From Lasioglossum baleicum (taxonomy: Eukaryota > Arthropoda > Insecta > Hymenoptera > Halictidae): a stretch of 64,000 nucleotides of DNA. The number at the start of each line of letters is the position of its first letter. Position 1 is the first letter of the stretch. The stretch is taken from contig NC_134941.1 of the NCBI RefSeq assembly GCF_051020765.1, forward strand, positions 11,160,001 to 11,224,000, written 5' to 3'. This document shows positions 12,381 through 25,300 of the stretch, in pieces. The notes below the pieces were generated by a model. That model searched no databases and was not told the DNA's origin. It worked only from the letters and a program-made list of their open reading frames with translations. The position numbers were made by a program, and so were the translations under genes.

Positions 12381-15300
12381 TTACATCGTGTTGTCCTTGT
12401 GGGCGGACGCTTTCATGAAGTAAGTCAACAAGTCGATAGGCAGCGGGAACACGATCGTCGAATTCTTCTCCGCCGAGATCGTGTTCAGAGTCTGTAAAGG
12501 ATGCAAGAATTAGTACGAATCGTAAACCGAGTTCCTTTTAATAATCCCTAAAAATGAAGCATTTCTATTCTAAGACGGAAGCTAGAGACTTCGAGGAGGT
12601 CCTTGCGCGTACCTGTAAGTAGCGAAGCTGCAAAGCGGCAGGAGAGTCTCCTATCACCTCGGATGCCTCCCTCAACGCTCGGCTAGCTTTCTGTTCGCCC
12701 TCTGCCGCGATCACCTGTAATCAACGCGAACAAATTGACTCGGCGCCTTTCTTGTATAAAAAGATATTCTTGTAATAATTTAATTTTTAGCGAGACGAAC
12801 CTTGGCGCGAGCCTCTCGAGCGGCTTCAGCTTCCGCGGCCATGGCTCTTTGCAGCTGAACAGGCAGCCTTACGTCCTTGCTGTACAATAAATTTCAAAAA
12901 CGATACTCTCTCATGCTATGAAACCATGGGATTCGAGAGGTGGAGTTACTCACATTTCCACACGCTCGACTTTGATCCCCCACGTGTCGGTAGCCTCGTC
13001 CAACGATACCTGGAGGTTCGATTATACATGTAATTGGAGCGTTTACACTTTCTACGGTTTAATTGTCCCGGGAGATGATTATGCATCTACCTGCATGTTG
13101 CCTGAAATGGTCTCGCGCTCGCTGAGAATTTCATGAAGCGGTCTGGTGCCCATTGTGTTCCGAAGCATGGTCTGAGCCAGCAGCCTGGTGCTGTGGTGTG
13201 CATTCTCGACGTTCGCGATCGAAATCGTCGCGTTGTTCACGCGATAGTACACCACCGCGTCCACCGAAACCGTCACGCTGTCTTTCGTTAGCACCTGTCA
13301 CGATGCAGAACCTTTTTACAGTCCGTTCGCGATTTATGAGACGTTAGATTTACCTCTTGCGGTGGCACGTCGTAGGTCCGAGTCCGTAGATCGACGCGAG
13401 CGTAATTGTCCACGCACGGCAGGATGAAAAAGATTCCTGAAAGTTTCAGAATGTATTTCCTCGTTCTTGTGCTCGACCGCACAATATAAAGTGAAAAAGT
13501 TACCGGGTCCTTTGGCGCCGCCGGACAGGAGCCGCCCCAGTCGGAATATCACGGCTCTTTCGTACTCTTGCACCACCTACGGGTAAATTCATGGAAAATC
13601 ATTAGTCAAACACCACACGATGTCTCAAAGACGTCCGCTTTATGTCCATTTCAGGTCTGAACGTCTTACGACCTTTTGACGTATGCGAAACAATGCTTTT
13701 AGGTTGAAAAATAATCCCCAAAAACTTTAAGTTACTAACCCAGGCAAACACCCTAAACTTTACCATTATTTTTGCAGAGAATCCATTGAGAAGTTCGCGC
13801 CTGATTTCTCATCGAAATCCAACAAGGAATCGGGCACGAACTATTCCGCACCGACCCGATATAATTCGCGGTGCGATTAATTGCTAATGATGTTGTGGTT
13901 TTCAGGAAGCGTGGGATTGAAACCGATCAGCCGTTTAACGGCGTAAAGTGACCATAGAGAGGGATAACGGGAAGTGAATGGACACCGAAGGAGATCGCGA
14001 CGAACTCGAGGAACAAGAATAGAATCTGGTGAGTGGATGACCGATATTTTTAGATTTATAGTACGTCGTCGAGGGGGTCGCCGTACTCGTCGATAGAATG
14101 AGACCAGGGGCGGTAGGAGCTCTCACCTTGAAGCAGATGAAGAGGGAAAACGGCATCGTTAATATCACGACGACCCAGGACAGTGCCACTAGGATGGTCT
14201 TGCAGTTGTTGGGGGCCTCTGGTGTCTTATCCTCCGCTGAAACATTCGGTAATCGTCGGTGAAACGAGTAAAAAGCGGCCAGTCTTCGTGCTACGATAAC
14301 AAATTACTCTTATCCGGTTATCTCGAAAGCTGTCGCGAAGAATGCTTGCTGGAGACGATAACGTCTAGTTACATAGTCTAATTAGCCTCGTCCGAGGGGC
14401 TGTTATTCAAGGGTTGGGATAGGTTCGCTCGGCTCGACTTGACTCAACAGGATAGTCGATATTTCGTCTATCATTGCACGCTAAACCTTGCCCCTCGCCC
14501 CACTTTCCCTGTTTCCGAAGGAACAACAGGTCCCCCTTTGTCGGCCACTCGAATCTTTCGATCGAGAGCGAAGCAACTGGTTCAGCCGGGTTGAGTCAAG
14601 CCGGCCGTATCGCGGAGATCCTAAAGTTTAGCAACCTTCGTCGACCGATAACCCCGATCTCTACCGGTTCGATTATCGTCGAAGTTTTCCTTTAAACGTC
14701 CTACAAATTCCAGAATCAACTCCGAAATCAGGCGATCGACCAAAACGACCTGCGTTCCATTAGCCTAATGAACTTGTCCGAATTCCTGAAATGTCCCGTT
14801 AACTTCGTTCTTCCACTGAATAATTAACATCTCCGAGCGTTGTCCGCTTCGCGTTCATCCCCCCCGCGATTTCAGACTGGAACGCGACGGAGATGCATAT
14901 TTATAGTGGTGTTCATTCTTCTTATTGATTGCAAGAATGGTCGGTCCTCGCTCGGATCGATATAAACACTGTGTGTACAACCTACATTCGCAAAACGATG
15001 GCTCGATCGCTCGATGGCCTGACGGCGACAGATGAAAGAGGAGGATGAACGCGGCGCGACAACGCGGAAGCGATGGCGTCGCAAAATGGAACGGTCCTGG
15101 GGGACAGGATATTCGGGTCAGCCTGTCGGCTGGGACGTTTCCGCGACAGCTAATCAAAGCTGCCGAGCTTCGAGGAGAACGTCGCGTCGTGGGAATACAT
15201 TATCGGAGTTTCTAGGATAGACCCGGACGAAGAGTAGCCTAATTTCGACCTGGACCTACGCCACGATGTATCTCACAGATTCGGCTATTCATTTTGCAGA

Positions 15301-15737
15301 AGAAGGATAGTGTTCCACCCCGACTACATCTCTGTATCGTACTAGATCATTTCACAGCACTCCCCTCGGAACCGCACAGCGCGTAACAGGTGAACGAGAA
15401 ATTCGTTGTCCCGGTAGTTCGCGATCCGCACAGCTTACCGTCCGTCATGTTGACGCGGCTGTTCTCGATCTAGGGATCGATCCTGCACCCGGCGAGAATC
15501 CTCTGAAGTGTCTCTCCGAAGTCTAAGCGGACAGAGAAGGGTGCCGGAGAGCCTGTTGTTCTCCGAGGGAACGCGAATGGATCGAGGCGGCTCGAACTCG
15601 AGTTTCCGACGCGTTATCCGCGTCTCACGGTTCACTGAGTGAGACCAGTGGCTGCTCGGTCTATGTTTAACCACCCACATTGAAAAGGCCTATCTTCCTC
15701 TTTCTCTATCCCCGCGACTGCATCTCTAGTTCATCCG

Positions 15738-15790
<53 letters not shown>

Positions 15791-18700
15791 GCTTTATCTC
15801 GCTCGATCTCGATTTACCCGTCCATGTCCATCTCCGTCTCGCTCCGGCGAGAGCGGCATGCGCGAAGTGCGCGCGACCACCCCTTCCATCAACCCTCTCC
15901 GGATGTACTCTTCCTTCGTCCCTCTTTCGCTCCACCCGGCCGGTTCCATTACGAGCATGTGGTTCTTCGATCATCGTTCCCAGTGAAAATCGATCGCCGT
16001 TTCGCAGGCCACTCGACTTTGTTTTCTCGCGTGATCGCCGATTCGTGCAGATCGCGCCCCTCAGATTTTCCGCTGCTTTCAAATCGCATCTGGTTTATCG
16101 GGGACATTACATCGCGGACAGGAGCATCGCCATGGAAAACGATTGCCGGCTGCCACATGAAATATGCAACGCGGCGCCGGGCTCGATAAATATTAAATCG
16201 GTCGCAGTGTTTCCACGCGACGACCGACCGAAACGCCTGGGGAAAAAAATATTGCATCCCGAAGCCTATCGGCTGACTGTGAAACTTCACGCCGTTTTAC
16301 CAAATTGTTTTTGATCAGAATTCCATCGATCCTTTGTAGACTTATCCTTCTATAAATTTCATCGACTAGTCTTGTAAATACTGTATGCCATATTTTCATT
16401 TCCAGGCGACCTTCGACGCGTTATCGATGACTATTACGGACGGAACATTTTTCCCCGTCAACGACACAGCGACGACGATTACGCTTGCTGGTGCGAACGC
16501 GTTCCATTTCGAAGCGCCGCGATCGATCTGTACTCGTTGTTAGAAACAATTTGCCGATTGTGTTTATACCCGGTCGGCAGCAATCCATAAGCAAGGTGAA
16601 TGTTAAACGACACAAGTTCACCTGTGTAAGGCAACGAACGACTTCTCGAGACCGCAGGCAAAGACCGCGTATCTTATACGCCGCACTAGTACATACGTAA
16701 TGTTCTCCGATCTTCGCCTATTGATGGCCGATCAATGGTCGACCGTTTCTACTTGGCGGATCTGACGAGAAATCGTGGTTCATCTCGCGGCTTTCCGATC
16801 GCGTTCGATTCATCTTGTTTTTCCAGAGAATTTGGCCCGAATCTATTTGTTCCGAAAGAAATCGATTCGACTACATTGTTCGGGACAACTTGTTGATTTG
16901 CGAATGAAATTGCTGCTGTTACTAAATAGTGTCGAGGAACCCTCAGTTGTGTGAACAGTATTTTAAACTAAATTAATCCAATATCATTTTTACGATATTG
17001 TCGAATATGAACCGTTATACATATAGAGTTGGTTGTTTAGACATTCATATGGAGTTCATTTAGTGTTCATATCCTTTTTCTTTAACACTAGAACTACCGA
17101 GAACTAATCGCAATTGGCATACACTGCCTTATAATAATGACAAAATTGCGTTTGTTTAGATTTTGTACCAGTTTTGTTTAAATATGTACTTCAATACAGA
17201 AGTTGACTAAAATAATTTCTCAGAAAAACATATTTATAGTTTTAATATTTCTAATGGAAGAAATCAGGAGCAATTCATTTTGATTTATCCGGTAGTTCTA
17301 GTGTTACGTAACACGAACCAAGAAATACATGACTTAGACCACTTTCATAATTATAAGAAGTATATCACTCAGAGCACTTCCATAATTAACAGCATATTAA
17401 TTACCTATGGCGTTTGTTTAGTCATGGAGAACTGATTGGTCAAGTTTAACCCTTTGCAGTCGGAGCTATTTAAACAGTAAACCTACCGAGCACTAGAAGC
17501 GATTGAAATCTTTTAGCTTACAAAAAAGACAAAACTCCATTCGTTTAGATTTTGTGCAATTTTTATCACAATATGTTATTAGATGTGGCACTTTATAATT
17601 TCAATAATTGCCAAATGTAAAATATAGAATATTTAAAACTATAGAATAATTCCATTGTATACGATTCTTTTTAATTTTATGGATATGAAATCGATATAAT
17701 ACCTGGTACAATACATAAATATACAGGGTGACTCAGCTGAAGGAGGCCACCTAAATATCTCCTTTATTTTTAATGGGACAAAAGATATGTATGGCATAAT
17801 TTAAATGGTATCGAAGGAGGAATATCATAGGAGAACAATTTCTTTTGTCCGGTTATTTTTTCATAGAAAACTAATTTTTTTTATTCCATCTTATAGCGGC
17901 TGAAAATATACATTTGAATATGCTCGAGTAATTAACAAGATGGAATAAAAAAATAAAGTTCTCCCGATAAAAAATACGGATGACCTTGCAAAAACTATTA
18001 AAAAATAACCGGACAAATAAAAATTGTTCTTCTATGATATTCCTCCTTCGATACCATTGAAATTATGCCATAAATATCTTTTGTGCCATTAAAAATAAAG
18101 GAGATATTTACTACCAGCGTATGTAATAACGTAAACAACATCGTGAATAATGGTACAGCAATTTTTAATGGCGACTTTGAGTCGCCACTCGAGCGCTAAG
18201 GGTTAATATGCGATAATACAGTGTTTGCATTAGTCTAGCCGTGTATGTATTCCGGTATCGTACGAACCTCTCGAATGGGGCACGATATGATTGTCAGTTT
18301 GGTAAACAACGTGTTGGATAGTATTGTATACGTGTTCGTCTGAATTGTGGAAGTACGGAGAACGGAAAATGATTGATGACCTTTCCTCTTCTCCTATATG
18401 TAGAACCTATATGTATATGTATATTCGATACGTACGTACGTACATTAGTTGTTCGTAATGGAAAGTTTGACCTTCTTTACACCTGCGTAATATTTCATAG
18501 TGGGTCCCGCCCGATCCTATGGATACTTCGATCCCCCGAAACGAAACGAATCGAACTGAAAGTACACGTAAGCGAACAATTTGCGTTTTGAACCGGACCG
18601 ATCGTCCCTAGAATCTCGTTTGTCCCCGTTTGTTCGCGACAAGGTCGCGGATTGCAACTAGGAGAAAGTCGTAGTAAAGTCCACAGGATAAAGCCGGCCG

Positions 18701-19858
18701 GGTCCCTGGGGCATCATTCTTTTTTATTAAAATATTTACTCTTATTGCACGAGGTATTTAATTATCATTCAATCAAGGGGGAGTGTTTAGAGCAGTGTTT
18801 CCCAAAGTGGGACCCACGCTCCACAGGGGGGCAATTCAACAATTTCCTAGTGATTTCTTCCTAAAACATTTAACCCTTAGCACTCGAGAGGTGACTCACA
18901 AGGGAAGGATCCCAAGTGTCCGACTTCGATTTTGATAATTTTTTGTTAGATGATGGATCGCTAATTATGTATGCAAAATATTAGGTGTAATTACTCAATA
19001 GTTTCAAAGATATAAACAATTAAAGTTTCAAGTTTTCGAAGTTCCATTAGCCGTGCAAGCAGGTTAAGTTAAATTGTTTGTATCTTTAAAACTATTGAGT
19101 AAATACACCAAATATTTTGCATACATAATCAGGGATCCATATACCATCATCTCACAAAAAATTATCAAAATCGATGTCGGACCTTTGGGGTCCTTCCCTT
19201 GTCAGAGACACCGCTAAAAATTGCTGTACCATTATTCACAATATCGTTTACATTATTAAATATGTTGGAATCTTACCAATTACTGAACATTCAAGTACTG
19301 CATGAGGTATTGTAATCTATCTAGGAAGGTTGTATGTATCTGTGTTCTATCTAGGAAAAAATGTTTAATTTTAGAAGGGTGAAATGTCTTCAGTGAACAA
19401 TGGAATATTCAAAATTATGTATACGTTACATAGGGGGCATAAGAATTTTAGAAAGGTTTATGTTGGAAAACACTGGTTTAGAGAGTAGTCCCGGTTCGCA
19501 CTCGCCGGGAGAGATGTGTGTAAACACGCATTTCAACCCTCTCCGCTCAAAACAATATTTAAAAAAAGAGAGGTCGCGGATTACTCACCCCCGATGATGC
19601 GGTTCTGTATGTCGTCCGGTCGCGAGTTGATCTGTATCGTGGATCCATTTCCATTGCTTATGTTTGCCATAGGAATGGACATGTCAGGGTTCACTCGTCG
19701 ATCAGGCCTCGACACCTAGAAACGAAGAAAGGATACGTGTCGCGTGATACATAGACTGCGGCGCGGCAAGAGGAGCGTTTGAATCGCGCGGATCGGATCG
19801 GCCGATTCGTGCCAGTAAGAATGCAACGCGGATTTACCTTCATCAAAATGGGTAGCAT
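12381..19858 (-). CDS. Stomatin/MEC-2-type band 7 (SPFH) membrane protein
   Basis: This is a membrane scaffold of the stomatin family, which regulates ion channels and cholesterol-rich domains. Ten exons, complement(12381..12491, 12613..12714, 12801..12879, 12954..13009, 13091..13294, 13354..13436, 13504..13576, 14127..14236, 19589..19715, 19838..19858), give 966 bp and 321 residues. Residues 63-86 form the inserted hydrophobic hairpin (ILVALSWVVVILTMPFSLFI) with the conserved hairpin proline at 78. The band-7 core follows: VVQEYERAVIFRLGRLLSGG, PGIFFILPCVDNYARVDLRT, PPQEVLTKDSVTVSVDAVVY, WGIKVERVEIKDVRLPVQLQ, and the coiled AAEAEAAREARAKVIAAEGE. The tail is NTISAEKNSTIVFPLPIDLL. The first coding exon encodes only MLPILMK and is separated from the core by a 5.35-kb repeat-filled intron. 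Several stomatin paralogs exist in insects, so no symbol is given. Confidence 0.92.
15741..15785. repeat. (CT)n microsatellite
   Basis: This is an almost pure CT run of about 45 bp. It creates spurious open frames of Ser/Leu or Arg/Glu repeats on the two strands. Confidence 0.95.
17082..17307. repeat. TTAA-site MITE, family 5
   Basis: The termini are TTAACACTAGAACTACCG and the inverse CGGTAGTTCTAGTGTTA. The flanks match the unoccupied relative at 11425-11605, so this is an insertion at an existing TTAA. Confidence 0.7.
17446..18206. repeat. TTAA-flanked element, family 4, with nested palindrome
   Basis: It begins TTAACCCTTTGCAGTCGGAG and ends GTCGCCACTCGAGCGCTAAGGGTTAA, the family's two characteristic ends. 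An ACAGGGTG palindromic element (about 17722-18116) is inserted inside. Confidence 0.65.
17722..18116. repeat. Palindromic ACAGGGTG element
   Basis: The left end is TACAGGGTGACTCAGCTGA. Arms of roughly 110 bp, containing CTCCTTTATTTTTAATGG and GGTATCGAAGGAGGAATATC, recur inverted at about 18000-18110. The right tip is missing. A relative lies at 32041. Confidence 0.65.
18793..19475. mobile_element. hAT-type non-autonomous transposon (683 bp)
   Basis: The left end is CAGTGTTTCCCAAAGTGGG and the inverted right end reads CAGTGTTTTCCAACATAAAC. The 8-bp target duplication GTTTAGAG is perfect on both sides (18785-18792 and 19476-19483). CAGTG termini and an 8-bp duplication are diagnostic of hAT. 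Inside lie family 4 terminal sequence (TTAACCCTTAGCACTCGAG at 18870) and a palindrome with arms of about 130 bp (roughly 18890-19205). No transposase frame remains. Confidence 0.85.
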
Positions 19859-22304
19859 TCGTCGAGAGCGAACGCGGTTTCGAGCACAGCCTCTGTCACG
19901 TTCAAACGACCATCGCGCTAGAACGTGAGTTTACGCGAACAGCAGCGTGGACATGTATCACACGGTACCGTCGTGGTCATGGAAATGCCTGATAATGTTA
20001 ATTCTGATTGGAGCACGATATCAACAACGCTCTCTCCCTCTCTCTCCCTTTTTTTCTGGGGTCGTTCAGCTTCCGGCACCGTGCACCGAAAGCCGAACGA
20101 TGGATTCTAACGCGTTCAGTGCCGTCTCGAGTACCGGTACTCGATGGTATATCGACAGTATCGGCCTGAACCAACACAAGGATCTTGCTCCGAATCTTGG
20201 ATTCGGAACACGATGAACGGTTTCCAAGCTCTGGGAACAGGCTCAATACTTTCGAGATACCTGTGCACCACCCTATCGTTACGAGTCTCGCGTCGTTAGG
20301 ATATCCAAGCAGCAAGTACGATAGAATAGAAACAAAACATGTAGTCACCTTATCCGTTGGTTGTGCCGCGTCGTTGGGAGAACTAACGGTTCGAATGAAG
20401 CAGGCGTCGCGACGCTGAAACGCTTTATACGGGGGTGGCCGCCGCCCCAACTAGTAGTATAGGGTAACGATATACGTAAGTACAATACCTGTATGTATAG
20501 TCCGGCGGACGCGATCATTCACCGTTATCCTCCGCTCTGGGAGCCTTCGCTTCACCAGAAATGGATTTTATTCGCATTTCATTAATAAGGCAATTTCCCC
20601 ACCGTACGAGTTCTGCTCCAATTAAATCGCCGATTTCTGTTCTGATTAAATGTTTGCTTCGTATCAGAGAGTTTGCAAGGTGATGCGAAATCCCGCAAAA
20701 TAAACCATTTCAATGTTGCATCGATATTAACTGTTCGACCTACAAGTGTAGAGGCTGAACGAGCTTTTTCTAATTTTTTCTAATTGCAGTTATTATATCG
20801 TGTCGTAACTTCTTTATTAATATAATAATTTTTTACTCAAATACCTTCTTTTAATAATCAGCAGATATAACGAATTGTTATATTATATATTTTATATTAT
20901 TATACATATATACATATACGTATATGTATTATATTTAAATTATCGTTTGTTTGCCCAAAAAAGATTTATTTCAATTTAAATTCATTTAGATCCAGATTTT
21001 ATTATTAAGCAAAATTTGTTTCTTTATTAAATATACAAATATTAGATTGAAGACGAAATCCTTAGTCCCGCGGGATTGCAAAGCCTACATGTTTCACTAT
21101 GCCGAACTCTCGACGATCGAAAATACAGCGCGACGATGCTCAAAACTCGCGGTCTAATTATAATTCGTAGGATTCCCTCAGGCTTTTGTCGCTCGTGAGT
21201 CAAACGTTACGCAACGGCGACAAGAATATTCCGTCATTGCACGGTCTATTTACATATAGTCGTGTCAAACTCGTGCACTTAGCTGCACTTATTATATCTG
21301 GGGCACGGGACGTAATTGGACGTCGAGTGGAGCTCGGTCGCGTGCTCAATAAACAGAAACTACTCGGTTTCTTTAACGTGCACACGCGATTAGATCGCGA
21401 GCACACATCATCACGAAATGCAAAAGTTTGGAAGTGGTTTCGAGGAACATGGAAGAACAGGCACGATCGATTTAAGAGCACATGTTTATTAACATACTCT
21501 TGGAGTTAATAACAATATTACCGTGTGATAAATCGCGCTTCCCGATTCGGTAGAAATGAGTCTTAATTCTAAATGACATCCCGAAACATTGTTTTCTCGT
21601 GTCGATTACGCTACTGGAGGAGACTGCTCTTTGTTTCGCGTCACGAACTTCACGGTCGATCGGCTCGAGGTTTCACGAATCGCGCGAGCTCTACTGCCGG
21701 ATCAACCGAATAACAAGAGATGTATAAAAATGCACTAACGTTGTATCGGTCGATCTCGTGCTCGATTCGCGGAGTATAGGTGACGAATGCGCTCGATTCT
21801 AAACGGGATGGTACGGCAGTACTCGATTTCGAATCACACTGTTTACTGTTTTACTGCGGTGCACGCGTCTACGCGTGCCGTACTTATCGTCGATGGAACG
21901 CGTCGGAACCGTCGGGCTTGCGAACAGAATCCTAGAGATCGAACGTAGGGTTTTACCCTTTTTTTCGGGAGCTTAGTCCCTGGAAAGCGAGCGCGACATC
22001 GCGTGCAGAACTTCACAGAGCTTTGCACAACAGTGTTCGTTCCATCGGCGGTGCACGAGCGCGCGAAGTAAGTCGTTAGGCAAATAATCGTTATTATAAT
22101 TACGATGCGTTGAAGAAATCTATTCGTACGACGCGATAAACGCGACACGTTCTCGCCGCTAGTTTTGGTCTGTTGTCGTTTGCGACTGGACAGTACCAGC
22201 TGGGCGATGTCGCGGATGTTGTTTTAAAATACTGGCTCATTATTTTATACACTCGTCTCGCCACCGATCTCGATCGATATCGGCGGTGCTCGGCTACCGA
22301 CCAC
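19859..22304. other. Intergenic between stomatin-like gene and Gdh
   Basis: This holds the upstream region of the stomatin-like gene and the 3' UTR of Gdh. Apart from a hAT transposase remnant at 20705-20783, I see no coding sequence. Confidence 0.5.
20705..20783 (+). pseudogene. hAT transposase dimerisation-domain remnant
   Basis: One frame reads HFNVASILTVRPTSVEAERAFSNFF then stop. This is the signature of the C-terminal dimerisation domain of hAT transposases (S-V-x-x-E-R-x-F-S). Upstream and downstream sequence is not open, so only a decayed fragment is left. Confidence 0.65.
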
Positions 22305-25300
22305 TTAAAATGCGAGTCCTGCTTCGGAGTAAGTGGTGAAGATCTTCTCGATCGAGTTCACGTAAGCCGCTGTCCTCAGATCCAGGCCGAGGTTGAATTT
22401 CATGGCAGTTTTCATGATGGCCTGTCGAGAAAGAGCAAGAGTAATGTATCTGTATCATTTGGTAAATGTCTATGCAAATTAATTGTTGGAATAAATACCC
22501 TGGCGGATCGCTCCATCGTGTAGTCCAAGCCGGAGTGGACGATATCCTTCTCAGAAGCACCGGAAATGCGTTTCTGGAACGCCTCGGAGGGTGTGACGGG
22601 GATTCGACCGCCCACGCGACCGAACCTACGTTCCAGCGACTCTTGCACGGATTCTGGAAAACGAGCATTCCTGTAGAAACGGCCGGTCCGTTGTCAAACG
22701 GTATTGTCCTTTTCAGGATTTCAGGATTGGGTTTTTCAGTAGTCGAAAGCGCTAGATAAAAGATCAATCCAGGCCGCAGTCGCCCTCAAAAGTCCTAATT
22801 TTAGTTTGCGAGGCGTAATTTGCATTATTCGACGGCGTAATTTGCATTGTTCGACAGCGTTATTTGCATTATTCAGAAGCACAAAGCTGCGCATGTAGCT
22901 ATTTTCATAATGCTGCAACAGCAATATTCTGCTGAATAATGCAAACTACGCCTCATAAACGTAAAAGTAGGGCTTTTGAGGGCGACTGCGGCCTAGATTG
23001 ATCTTTAATCCAGCGCTTTTGACTACTGAAAAATCCTATCTTTGCATTATGCAATCCTGGAAACGAGTCTACCCCTCAACTTTCAAATACTCGCACTCCA
23101 TTTTCTACATAACTGGTTACGTGGAACTTCACATCGCTCCAACATAAAAAATTTCTACTTAACGAAATAAGTACTTGAATGCAAAATAGATATTTGCTAG
23201 TGCGGTCGACACGTTTGCTTATGCTTGAAACACTAAATTTAAAGTTTTGAGATTGTAAATACTCACCTAGCAAATGGTAATTGGATTCTCTCTCGTATTT
23301 GAACGTGAGACGACCGTACGACACGTGGTTGAGATTCTTGAGCCACTCGAAGAACGATACGGTGACACCACCGGCGTTGATGTACAAATCCGGTATCACG
23401 AGAATGTTTCTTTCGATGAGAATCTTGTCGGCAGCGGGGGTGGTTGGTCCGTTGGCAGCTTCAGCTATGATTTTAGCCTGCAAAGAGGAGAAAAAAAATG
23501 GTTTTACAATTACAAACCGACGCGAGTACTCTTTTAGAATAGTCACCTGAATCTTCCCAGCGTTGTCTTTGTTAATAACTTTCTCGATGGCTGCGGGTAT
23601 AAATATGTCGCAGGGCTCATACATGAGATTTTCACCTTCGTACGGCTTGGCACCAGGGAAGCCAACAATAGTGCCATTTTCTATGCGATAATCTTCCAGA
23701 TGCTGTACAACCAAACAATCTTATTAACGATATTACATCGTTGTCGATATTATTCTGTTCCGTCGGAACAGGAACGTCACTTGCCTTGGGGTCGATGCCT
23801 TCCGGATTACAGATTGAACCGTCGTGTTCGATCACACCTATACAGGTGGCTCCGGCACGGTGCAGATAACGCATCGAGTGCAGGCCGACGTTACCGAAAC
23901 CTTGCACGATGAATGTTTTACCTCCCCAGCCGGGCGTGGTGCCTGTGGACGATCAATTCAATCCATAGAAACTATCCTTCCCTCGCGCGTCATTGCACAA
24001 GCATACGCTATCTTTTCCTTCATGTCGCTTATTGTTCCACATCACGATACGCGTGATTTACGCGAATTTACAGCTAAATTGAATTCATTTAAAGCTGTGT
24101 GCATACTGTGTGCAACGTCGAGCAACCTGTTGTCATGTTGCCTCTTGTGAAAGAAGAAGTTGCTCGATGTTGCTCCGGTGTGCACATAACTTTAGAGTAC
24201 ACGTTGGCAAAGAAAAATGCTTGTAGCATCGCAGCTGCATACGATATTAATCGACTAGGAATAGTGCTTTGGATCTGGGCCAGAGGAGAAATTTGATAAT
24301 CTCGACCCACCGATCATGCTCATGTAGTTTGCCTCGTTGATGAAGTTCTCCAGTCCGTGGAAGACACCGCGACCGGTCGCGGATATTCGGCCGTGAATAC
24401 CACCTTGGTTGATAGGCTTTCCGGTGACACAAGCGTGCGCGTTGATGTCCAGGTGACCGATCGTCTTCGCGTAGGTGTCCGCGATCCAAGACATCTCGCG
24501 TTCGCCGGTTCCCATGTCGGGAGCGGGTACGTCCACGCCAGGTCCTGGTGATCATTCGGAATTTGATGAACGTTATCAGAGATCCGCGTTAAGGGGGTGT
24601 TCTCGTTTTGTGCGGGATGCGCCTTTTCCTTTCTCGATAATGCAAAGATGGGGGTTTTCAGTAGTCAAAGCGCTAGATAAAAGATCAATCTAGACCGCAA
24701 TCGCCCTTAAAATCCTATTTTTACGTCTACGAGGCGTAATTTACGTGACGCTGAGCATGTAGCTACTTTCATAAAGCTGCAACAGCTACAATGCAAATTA
24801 CGCCTGTTAAACGTAAAAATAGGACTTTTGAGGGCGATTGCGACCTAGATTAATCTTTTATCTAGCGCTTCTGAGAAATGAGAAGGCTACCACATTAATT
24901 TCGTTAGTTTCATTGATCGATCGCCACTCGTCGCGAATTATGTTCGACTCAGCGGTGGAGATAGCATCTTGTCGACGCAAGACGGGCAAACAATTTCTTG
25001 AAAACAAACGGATTACGAAATACCGCGATACGGTCGTGCGGATCGACTGCGGCTTCCTCGGGAAGGAATCGATCTCGTCGGACGTTGCTGCAAACCGGCA
25101 AAAATTTAGTAAATCCCGTTTAATGGCTTCCGAGCAATTGAACTTTGTAGCCTCGCACTATATCTACCCCCGAAACTGTGTTAGGAAATTTTTACAGAAT
25201 GTTCAGAAAGATTCCAGTGTGGCATTGCGTAATCGACCGAGGAAAAGGCCGAGGAGACTCGAAGAAAATTTTATCGCAGAGAACAGCGAACCGCAATCCT

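Larger units (their letters stand above)
14237..19588 (-). other. Large intron of the stomatin-like gene
   Basis: This 5.35-kb intron holds a CT microsatellite (15741-15785), TTAA elements at 17082 and 17446, an ACAGGGTG palindrome nested in the latter, and a complete hAT element at 18793-19475. No internal exon with coding character was found. Confidence 0.6.

Noticed and set aside
12300..12497. Plus-strand frame of 65 codons
   Set aside because: It is the antisense shadow of the last exon of the stomatin-like gene.
15680..16189. Long open frames over the CT tract on both strands
   Set aside because: They are produced by the (CT)n microsatellite and have no conserved sequence.
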